A stretch of 59,792 bases of DNA from Phlegmacium glaucopus (Eukaryota > Basidiomycota > Agaricomycetes > Agaricales > Cortinariaceae). The notes below the pieces were generated by a model, which worked only from the letters and a program-made list of their open reading frames with translations, made no database searches and was not told where the DNA came from. The DNA lies in assembly GCA_015039465.1 (NCBI GenBank), contig MU130308.1, forward strand, positions 1-59,792, read 5' to 3'. Both the position numbers and the translations under genes were made by a program. Of the stretch, positions 52,101 through 59,792 are shown piece after piece; within the stretch, counting starts at the first letter, position 1, and every line of letters starts with the position of its first letter.

Positions 52101-53858
52101 AGGGCAGCGCAATTAGAGGAAGATGCAGAAAGAACTAAACAAATGCATTTGGAAGCCCAAAAGATCGCCGAAGATGCGCTGAAAAAACAGGAGGACCTCA
52201 AGAAGATGGAGGAGGATGCTCGTAAGAAAGATATGGAGATGAAAGCGAGAGAGGATATCTTGCGCCGGCGTGAGGAGGAGTTGATGCGTCGAGAGGCGGA
52301 CAACTTCCGCAGGGAGGAAGAGGCTAAGAAGAAGGAGGAGGAGGCTAGGCAGAAAGAGGTGGCGGCTAAGGAGGAGGTCAGGAAGGAGGAGGCAAGAAAA
52401 AGGGAAGAATCGAGGAAGGAAGAGGCCAGGAAGAAGGAAGAGGCTAAGAGGAAGGAGAAAGAGGAGGCCAGGAAAGAGGCGGTGAGAAGAGAGGAGGTGA
52501 AAAAGGAGGAGGCGAGACAGGAGGAGGCGAGAAAAGAGGAGGCGAGAAAAGAGGAGGCGAGAAAAGAGGAGGAGGCGAGAAAGGAGGAGGTGAGAAAAGA
52601 GGAAGAGGCGAGAAAGGAGGAGGAGGAGTTTAGAAAGGAGGAGGCGAGAAAGAAGGAGGAAGCCCAGCGCAACCAATTGGAGGCCAAGAGGAATGAGGAG
52701 GCCAGGAAGAAAGCAGCAGAGAAGAAGAAAGAGGAAGAGGCGAAAAGGGAGCAAGACGTTGTGAAGCGTAAACTACAAGCAGAGGAGGCGAAGCGCAAGG
52801 CGGACGAAACTGCGAAGGAGAATTCAAGGCGAGAAGAAGTGAGACTGGAGGGCTTCCGTCGCGAACAAGAGGAGAAACGTCTGCAGAACGAGAGTCAGCA
52901 GCAGCAATTTAATGACATGTTGCTTGACCTGGACCCAAACTTCGTGGATCCGAAGCTGATGGAAGAGCAATATAAAGTCTTACAGCAAGCTCAGTTTCGC
53001 AAGAGGGAGGAAGACATTAGGCGTACTCGTGAAGAGCGCAAACGTAATGATAGTGTCGGTAACGACAACGCCTGGTCGAGTCCCTCTTATATCTCTGCCT
53101 CTCCTGGAACGTCGCCTGGCATATCGAGGACACCTCCTCAGTTCAGTGGTCCACCCATTCCTGAAAGGAATGCCGGTCCATCCAGTTGGGGTGCTGGCGC
53201 CACACCGGCTAGGGGACCGTCGATCAAACCGACTGCTTCCCCTTCTCCTGCTGCCAACCGCTCGTCAGCTGGCGCATCAACTGGAAAATCAAGGACTGGT
53301 TCTGTCAGCTCTGGAACATATCCTATGAGCGGCTCGCCTCATACTGGTACTTTCTCAGAAGCCGAAAGATCACGTAAACAACAGGAGTTTGCTGAAAGTC
53401 AACAAGAGCAGTTCCGCCGTACGCAAGAAAAATTGGAGGCGGAAAGACAGCTCAAGTCTTCCGGTAGACCGCTCTCTCGAGAGGAATCGCAACGTGTCTT
53501 CGAACATCATGAGAGGCTTTGGAATCGACTAAACACTCTTAGCGAACTTTCATGGAATGACTTCCCTTGGCCGATGTCTAAGGCACCTTTGAATCCTGAC
53601 GACATGTCGCTGCCTCTAATTGGCGCATATATCCAGTCTCCTGTCTACCCCGACAAAGATAAGTCAAGAACTCCCAAAGATCGCATCAAGGAGCATATCA
53701 AGAGGTGGCATCCAGATCGTTTCGAGACAAAGTTGTTGCCTAAAGTCGTTGAAGAGGAAAGGGAGAAGGTGAAGCATGGCGCAGGAAATGTTGCGAGGTA
53801 TCTCAGCGACCTTCTGAGGAAAGAGAACGAGAGTAATAATAACATATTCGGCGACTAA
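49125..53858 (+). CDS. Large charged coiled-coil protein with C-terminal HPD (J-like) segment
   Basis: Exons 49125-51195 and 51262-53858, 1555 residues; the 66-nt intron has donor GTTCGT, branch TTGCTAATT and acceptor GTCAG. ATG 49125 is used because no in-frame ATG is seen further upstream. Residues 1-130 are helical (DDWKQHLRKRIEEGLQSMVA). Residues 160-760 are disordered, rich in Pro, Ser, Arg and Asp. Residues about 820-1280 are an extreme Glu/Lys/Arg coiled coil with KKEEEAKKKEEEAKR-type repeats, predicted as a long single helix. The C-terminus (about 1465-1555) is ordered: PLIGAYIQSPVYPDKDKSRT followed by RIKEHIKRWHPDRFETKLLP, with an HPD tripeptide as in J domains and NFKBIL1-like proteins. 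It could recruit Hsp70 partners, but no full J domain is visible. Confidence 0.85.
51740..52800 (+). repeat. 1-kb purine-rich tract in coding sequence
   Basis: The coding strand is almost entirely G and A (GAGGAGGC, AAGAAGGAGG repeats) across the charged coiled coil. The mirror strand is pure pyrimidine for tens of bases at a time. Several short unit repeats such as GAGGAGGCGAGAAAA occur in a row around 52505-52570. Confidence 0.8.
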
Positions 53859-54610
53859 AGGAAGGATATCATCTCCCCCCACAGCACTATGTACTCACTG
53901 GATTTTCCATTTTTTTCTCTTTCTCTCTTCTATGTAGCACTCAGCATGTACCATCTCAATGTATGAATAAGGTTACCAAGGGTTATTTATCCCATCTACT
54001 ATATCATTTTTTTTTGGAGGCGATTTTTTGGAGGAAGTCAGTAGTTGGTCAAAACTGTATTGGAGTGAGAATCAGGAAAAGAACATTGGGCCACGTCTGG
54101 TTTCGAGTCAGTGGTCACTGACCAAGAAGATAATGACATAGTGGTTAAGGGTATACTCAATTTGGTCATCATTGCAATTGCTCCTTGAGGCATGGGCTGA
54201 AGGTCTAGTTTCGAAGTTAAGATTCACAAAGGCATTTCTTCGGTTTTTATGCTGGCAAGTACGAACAGGTCCTCTGAAGAGGATGCCATGATTGCCATCG
54301 ATGACCGCCCATCCGCCCCCCACTTCCTAGACTGAGCCTGTGATGCGGAAACCACCTCTTGCCGGGGCGCCGCATTGGCGTGTACAAGTACAAGGAAGAT
54401 CTTAGAGAGGAATTAGAACCATAACAGCAACTGACACATGACTGATAATCGATGACTAGTGATGTCCCGAAGCTCGCCTTTTCCCTCAGAATCAAAGAAA
54501 AAAAGGTTAGTATCACTGAATTATCGGTATGTATTGTAACGTCAATAAAGCTATTGACTCGAAAAACCCATTATAAAAAAACAAAGAAAACAGGTATACA
54601 AGAGAGGACA
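53859..54610. other. Intergenic, no supported gene
   Basis: 3' flank of the charged-protein gene followed by unique sequence. A T-rich run (TTTCCATTTTTTTCTCTTTC) lies at about 53905. Short frames are without motif. Confidence 0.5.
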
Positions 54611-54612
54611 CT

Positions 54613-55556
54613 CACGCGACACACCGCCTTTCGGCTGCTTCACGGCAGCCGGAGTCCTAACTTCTATTTAACCCTAGTGGCCATGGTATATGCTGTTGAA
54701 TGTCCGATCCAAAACTGCCAACTTATGTACCAGTGCTCCTAAAAGCAGCCGCTCGTCTCGCGAGCTATTCTCTGCATGAGGGAGCTTATCTAATAGTTGA
54801 TGGCTGAACAAATAAACAAACCGAGAGCGGCGGAAAAGTTGGTCGGTGATCTCGGAGACCACTGTGGTCTCCGAGATCACCGACCAACTTTTCCGCCGCT
54901 CTCTCGCGAGCTTCCGTCCGCATAAGGATCGGACATAGGCTGATTCTCAGTGTATACGAGCATCGACACTGAACACACCGTCACAAAGTGACATGTGTTG
55001 CTGATCTCCCATCAAATTGGATGCCGTAGCCCGCCATCGACTTGTTTTTGATACTCCGGCGAATCTGCCGGTTAGGTGCTGATGGGGTTTGGGTTGGGTT
55101 GGTAATTGGTTAGGTCCTGGTTAGCGTTAGGGGTTCGCGTTAGTGGTTTGTGTTAGTGGCTTCTGTTCAGGTTAGTGGTAGAGTTAGGGGGCAGGTATAT
55201 GTCCTTTTCGCGCGGTAGCGCGGTCTTGTGCAGGTTAGGTGGTTAGAACTCCGGCTGCCGTGAGGCAGCCGAAGCACGGTGTGTCGCATGTCATAACTTC
55301 CCCATTTGGGGAGTGTGTCGGACTACGTATATCCTCGCTGATTCTGGGACCCATTTCCGTCCACATACGTATCGGACATTCGACAGTATATACCACCTCC
55401 CACAAGGCCACGCGAAAATGACATATACCTGCACACTAATCTTACCACGAACCTGAACATGAACCACTAATGCCAACCCCCTAACGCCAACCAGGATCCT
55501 AACCAATTACTAGCCCAACCCAACCCGGCACCTAACTAGCAGACTCGCCGAAGTGG
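54613..55556. repeat. Interleaved inverted repeats (foldback composite)
   Basis: Three pairs of inverted repeats overlap. Pair 1: GCGACACACCGC..TTCGGCTGC (about 54617-54660) with its reverse near 55241-55290. Pair 2: GTATATGCTGTTGAATGTCC (about 54688) with its reverse near 55370-55395, the same family as the element at 37465. Pair 3: CGGCGAATCTGCCGGTTAGG (about 55058) with its reverse near 55530-55555, each carrying 100 bases of degenerate GTTAG text. The order, left 1, left 2, left 3, right 1, right 2, right 3, means at least one element inserted into another. No transposase is present. Confidence 0.65.
54823..54903. repeat. 81-nt perfect palindrome, 40-bp stem
   Basis: 54823-54862 is the exact reverse complement of 54864-54903, separated by a single T. 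The arm begins GAGAGCGGCGG and ends GAGACCAC. It lies inside the foldback composite, near GCTTCCGTCCGCATAAGGATC sequence of the 37465-type family. Confidence 0.93.
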
Positions 55557-55824
55557 GAAAAAATAAGTGCTATGACATCAAATTTATCAGCGACACATCG
55601 CACTACCTTTTCTGTATGTGTGTCTAGTCTTGTCTGTCCCGGGAGAACTTCAAATTTAGGTAACAGTGATTACTATGTAACATATGTTACGAATTAAAGA
55701 CGTTTCTAAACTTAACCCCATTACTGACCATGTACAGAGATGTAGGTTTTATATAAAATGCTGGGGCAACACAAGTATTTTGGTTAATTCTCTTGATTCG
55801 AAATTCAAGTATACTACCAAGAAA

Positions 55825-57353
55825 ATGTCTAGCTTCTGGGAGGATCTCCCCCAACCAAAGACGGGACTCAGTCGTTATCGCCTTTTATCTCCCAACGCAG
55901 CCGTACATGTCTCGCCTATCCAATTAGGAGCGGCAAGTATTGGTGATAAATGGCAACCCAGACTAGGAATGGGAAACATGGATAAAGAATCCAGCTTCGA
56001 ACTCCTCGATGCTTATTTCGATAATGGAGGAAACTTCATTGATACTGCGAACATGTAGTAAGTAACCCTTGAGGATCACTATAATTAATACTAACGGATG
56101 TATAGTCAGGATGGATCTTCCGAGATGTTCATTGGCGAATGGGCGGAGAAACGCGGAATCAGAGACCAGCTGTTCATAGGCACCAAGGTTGGTATTCTCC
56201 TAACGCGAAAGGTGAACCATCCATAAACGTTTGCTTATGTTTTCTCTCAGTATAGTTTCCACTTCGACGGTCGTGATCCTGCCGTCCCTCAAAAAATACT
56301 CAATGTTGGGAATGGCGCCAAGTCTTTACATATCTCCATAGAGAAATCACTCAAGAGGCTACGCACCACTTATATCGATCTTCTTTATATCCATTGGTGG
56401 GACTGGGATACCAGCATTGAAGAAATTATGCGCTCACTTCACACCCTGGTACTCCAAGGAAAGGTCTTGTACCTTGTAAGCCTCACTTTTTTTATTTATT
56501 TTTCAACATCGACCTCATGGAAATTAATTAGGGAATCTCCGATACCCCTGCTTGGGTTGTGTCGAAAGCCAATCAATATGCCCGTGATCACGCTATGACT
56601 CCCTTTGTCATTTACCAGGGTGCTTGGAATGTGATGGAGCGTTCATTCGAACGCGAAATCATCCCTATGGCTCGTGCAGAAGGTAATCATCACCTCGTAA
56701 AAAAAAAGGAAGAGGAAGCTGACGCAGAAAAAATAAAAATTCTAGGCATGGCTCTCGCTCCTTGGAACGTCCTCGCCGCTGGAAAAATACGCACAGACGA
56801 GGAAGAAGAAAGACGTCGTCAAACCGGCGAGAAAGGCCGAGCTCTCGGCGGCTCATCATGGGAACGTAACGAACAAGAAAAAACAGTTTGTAAGGCACTC
56901 GAGAAAGTTGCTGCGGACATTGGAGCGAAACATATCAACTCTGGTATTATTATTTTCGTTCAAACTGAAATATCTTTTCTTTTCCCGGACATGGCTCTGA
57001 TGTTTCTTTCAAAAGTCGCTATCGCATATCTCATGCAGAAGACACCCTATGTTTTCCCGATTATCGGATGCCGAAAGGTCGAGCAGCTTAATGCTAATTT
57101 AGAGGCGTTAGAAATCTCCTTGAATGATGATCAGATCAAATACTTGGAAAGTGTGGTCCCATTCGATCCCGGATTCCCAATTTCGATGATCGTGAGTTTT
57201 TTCTTTTCTTTCCCCGTTATACAAATCCGATGCTACACATTTATTAACGTCGTTGCGTTTCCTCCGCAGGGCGATGGTCAAGGGGATACTCCTTTCTTCA
57301 AAGCTTACGCTACGGTCACCAAAGGTCCCTTGCTCCAACCCCTTCGTGCTTGA
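55825..57353 (+). CDS. Aldo-keto reductase, aryl-alcohol dehydrogenase type
   Basis: NADPH-dependent reductase of the AKR9/AAD group, acting on aromatic aldehydes or related metabolites. Seven exons: 55825-56057, 56106-56187, 56251-56475, 56532-56682, 56746-56943, 57016-57191, 57270-57353; 382 residues, all in phase. The AKR catalytic tetrad is visible: Asp73 and Tyr78 in FIDTANMYQDG, Lys105 in FIGTKYSF, His153 in [10 protein letters not shown]. Then come [11 protein letters not shown], the NNP-like [33 protein letters not shown], and the coenzyme loop [17 protein letters not shown]. The start at 55825 is chosen because [21 protein letters not shown] is the family's usual N-terminus; the open frame upstream to 55684 is not similar. 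Intact. A decayed SDR gene follows convergently. Confidence 0.92.
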
Positions 57354-57914
57354 ATATGATGAATAGGTAAAGGATTATTCAAGGCAACAAAGTCGAGGGG
57401 AAATAGAAATGCAGTTAGCAACATAACTATTATGATAAATGAGACTCCCTTTCTCTCTTTTTTTTTGTTTGTTCACAGGCTCGTGATAGTAAGATTGCAC
57501 AGAAGAGTTATTGATTGCATCACTTGTGAACTTTCGAGGAAACAGGAAGGATTAGTTACATGGATTACAGAAGCTGTGGCAACCGTAGAAACGCAGCATC
57601 GTCTTCTTTCTGATGGTTTCCTCTCTCCCTAAGTTTCCTATACATACCATACGATTTCTTCCCTAGGCACCGGCCTTTCTGAAACAATCTATTTAATTCC
57701 CATTTGCTAAAGCAACTCCACACGAAGGCAGGGTTCATGATGCCGCATGCGGCACCCGATCGACATGCAACCATCTACATATCTTCAGACACCAATCTTC
57801 CTTTCGTTCAGACAGAAAAGATTAAAATTATGATTCACCCCCGCGCGAGGTAGATTATATAGAAGTCAGACGTAGCGCCAGTCTTTACGGGACTTGAATG
57901 GAAAAAAAAGAGAG
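57354..57914. other. Intergenic between convergent genes
   Basis: No gene; 3' flanks of the reductase and of the SDR pseudogene. Contains T-rich runs near 57450. Confidence 0.45.
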
Positions 57915-59335
57915 GAATGTCCGATGTCTTTCACTTGTTCCTCCAAGTCCACAACTCCGCAGATAACTTAAGGTCACTTGCAATAGAGGTGGGTTGTCCC
58001 ACACGTGCCCAAGGGATGAGGTACTGTAACCAAGTTGGAAAAAAGAGCACACGGGTCAGAAGATTCGGCGGAAACACTCAATTTTTTTTGTTGTTGAAAT
58101 TTTAAGATTCTACCTTACCGTTCAACCCTGTTCCTTCAGGTGATGTGCCGGCCCACAATGGCGTCAACGCGCCGTATGAAACTGGTCGTATGAGGGCAGC
58201 CTAAAGATGTAGTTTTTGTTAGTCAGTTAGTAGTGAGATGAGAGTATGAGTGTAATGTGGACATATACTTTCACGAAGTACCGAGATGGGGAAACATGAC
58301 GCTGTAGGTCGGTTTTTATATTTCCAGGATTAAGAGAGGTAGAAACGATGCCCTGTTCTCCATATCGTTTGGAAAATTCGTTTGATACATGGATATTTCC
58401 CCTATGGACGACATGCAACATTGGTGAAAGTTGAAGAGGAGAGAGAAATTGGAGAGAGAGAAAAACTACGAACAAGTTTGCTTTGGGTATACAATTTGTG
58501 AGTTCCTTTCTTCGTCCTTGCTGGTCCTTCCTTGAAAGTGTGGAAATAGAGACCGCTGGAAGAGAATGTCCAAGTAAAGATGTGTTGACTATGCGAGCTT
58601 TACCATCTGGGCTGATTTTAGCGGCGGCGAGGAGGGTAGGTAGGAGAAGTTTCGTAAAGTAGGAATGGCCTAAGGATGTAAAAATAGAGTGAGGTAAATC
58701 AATAAATAAGTATTGTTGGATTTGAGTAGACCTACCGAGTACGTTGGTACCAAATTGGAGGTCGTATCCTTGGGCTGTCACTTGTTCAACAGGTGGCAAC
58801 ATGACACCTCTAACTTAGTATTATCAGTAGACCGGCCACTCGAAGTAAGGGACCACAGACGGATTGTTGAACAGGACATGGAGCTCCTTTTCCTTGCTGA
58901 AAAAATATCAGACGCCGAATAGCATAAATATAATTGGACCACTGGCAAGCGTTACCTCACGAAATCCTCCACAGCAGGTTTGATAGACTGCAAGTCAGCC
59001 AAATCCAACTTGAAGAGGATTGCTTCTTTGCCAGTTTGCTCTTTTAACTCGTCGATGGCAGACTTTGCCTTTTATTCATTGCGAACAGCAATGTACACTT
59101 TCGCGTTGTGCGCAAGCAATGTCTGTATGTTTTTACACAACGTCAAAAAAGTCATGTGGCATTGTCCGGGGTTTGGACGTGGTACTTGCCTTTGCCGTTT
59201 CTCTTCCAATTCCTGTGTGTAAAATAAAGGAAAAATTTAATGTGATACTATATGACCTAGAAAACGATTGTTGAAAACACAACCTGTGTTTCAGTGCCGG
59301 TGACGATGATGACCCTTTCTGGGAATAATATTATG
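57915..59335 (-). pseudogene. Short-chain dehydrogenase (retinol-dehydrogenase-like), decayed
   Basis: The minus strand gives in order: ERVIIVTGTE, GIGRETAK (Rossmann TGxxxGIG over an intron), LLAHNAKVYIAVRNE then TAA at 59072-59074 where the family reads on, KAKSAIDELKEQTGKEAILF, LDLADLQSIKPAVEDF, KEKELHVLFNN, GVMLPPVEQVTAQGYDLQFG, KLLLPTLLAAAKISPDGKAR, then a frame slip just before LYTQSK (catalytic YxxxK), NEFSKRYGEQGIVSTSLNPG, ALIRPVSYGALTPLWAGTSP and YLIPWARVG, with another slip near the end (LEEQVKDI). Introns are normal GT..AG. One nonsense codon and two frame slips mean it is dead. The first exon is missing where it meets the reading frame at 59372. Confidence 0.85.
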
Positions 59336-59371
59336 ACCAATGTTTACACTGGTTTGAGTGGGCCGTTGCCT

Positions 59372-59792
59372 TCAGCACGGCAGATCCGAGTTCTCACAGG
59401 AAGTTACATAAATACCACAGGTTGCAATTCGTGATTGACACATCCCTAAGTCCAGTATGTTGGCAATGCTGCCTTCAGGCACCATTTGCCAGCCTGTGGA
59501 GATTCCATCATGATACCACACACAACCAGACTCCGATATGAAGCGTGCTGTAAAGTGATTATCCAGGTGATACATTACCCCTCTGAGTTTGTAAGTTGTG
59601 TGGTCTCCATTGACTGTAGTAATGACTATGCTCTCCAATAGGTTTGTCTGGTGTTGTGACACATCAAATGCAATAATAGCTGGTGTATCCTCAAAAACAT
59701 GTTGTCGTACAACATGGGACTGGCAAACAGGGCAGCGTGATGCACATTCAATGATTTGATCATCAACAAATGCCTGTATGTTAGGACATTGA
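59372..59792 (-). CDS. Partial ubiquitin-peptidase-like ORF, probably transposon-borne
   Basis: Open to the window edge. It contains a CPNIQAFVDDQIIEC..RCPVCQSHV zinc-type cysteine pattern, IIAFDVSQHQ, then LRGVMYHLDNHFTARFI followed by CVWYHDGISTG. The last part recalls the C-terminal box of ubiquitin-specific peptidases, where His in HYTAY is catalytic; here HFTAR. In mushrooms such sequences are, to my knowledge, usually found as multicopy genes linked to transposons, but I cannot verify that. It stops at 59372 against the truncated SDR copy. The C-terminal end may be intron-read-through. Confidence 0.45.
   Translation of the reverse strand, partial: QCPNIQAFVDDQIIECASRCPVCQSHVVRQHVFEDTPAIIAFDVSQHQTNLLESIVITTVNGDHTTYKLRGVMYHLDNHFTARFISESGCVWYHDGISTGWQMVPEGSIANILDLGMCQSRIATCGIYVTSCENSDLPC

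Noticed and set aside
51737..52798. Long antisense frame of Ser/Ala/Phe/Leu over the charged coiled coil
   Set aside because: It is the complement of GAG/AAG/GAA repeats; the sense frame has a full protein context and the antisense composition is a codon artefact.
55060..55190. Interstitial telomere (TTAGGG-like) array
   Set aside because: Units are irregular GTTAG/GGTTGG text with no run of TTAGGG, and the same text recurs inverted at 55436-55553 as arms of a foldback element.
55684..55824. Upstream extension of the aldo-keto reductase
   Set aside because: The family N-terminus begins at MSSFWEDLP; the preceding 47 codons are unlike it and AT-rich.

Overview
The window looks like nuclear DNA of a mushroom-forming basidiomycete (Agaricomycetes). 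Genes are split by many introns of about 45-70 nt with GT..AG ends and CTAAC-like branch sites. The gene families also fit: an NB-ARC/TPR NLR-like protein with near-identical repeats, tandem F-box genes, an aryl-alcohol-dehydrogenase-type aldo-keto reductase, a fungal bestrophin-like channel, and Copia and hAT debris. No species can be named from the sequence alone.

Layout. 1-3.9 kb is repeat-rich and holds a broken Exo70 fragment. 3.9-7.8 kb carries an intact disordered-protein gene and a 5'-truncated fimbrin copy; it is one arm of a segmental duplication. 8.5-12.7 kb is an NLR-like gene ending in about 17 TPRs, split by a small frameshifting deletion. 12.8-23.6 kb is a nested transposon island: hAT remnant, old minus-strand Copia, a younger complete plus-strand Copia, a MULE-like element inside its integrase, two solo LTRs with perfect 5-bp target duplications, and a foldback MITE. 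23.65-27.7 kb is the second duplication arm, with a decayed copy of the disordered-protein gene next to an intact nine-exon fimbrin gene. Each arm therefore keeps a different intact gene.

28.5-30.7 kb is a 14-exon bestrophin-like gene with 11- and 22-nt micro-exons. 31.7-34.8 kb is a long disordered protein. 35.9-36.7 kb is a frameshifted APH-type kinase. 37.5-38.2 kb is a TIR element with an 8-bp target duplication, 52 bp upstream of the start codon of the first of three tandem F-box copies (one intact, one 3' fragment, one frameshifted). 43.6-47.2 kb and 49.1-53.9 kb are two large proteins; the second has a very long charged coiled coil and a C-terminal HPD-containing J-like segment. 54.6-55.6 kb holds interleaved inverted repeats with a 40-bp perfect stem. 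55.8-57.4 kb is an intact aldo-keto reductase. 57.9-59.3 kb is a decayed short-chain dehydrogenase whose 5' end abuts a partial ubiquitin-peptidase-like reading frame running off the window.

How it works together. Fimbrin bundles actin filaments; the NLR and F-box genes are typical fast-evolving lineage-specific families; AAD/SDR genes are catabolic oxidoreductases. They do not form one pathway. The stronger theme is genome turnover: duplication with reciprocal loss, nested insertions whose target duplications give their order, and decay of the young Copia only through TGA codons consistent with CGA-to-TGA transitions. All gene models were assembled by eye from splice signals and protein similarity recalled from knowledge of the families; no database search was run.
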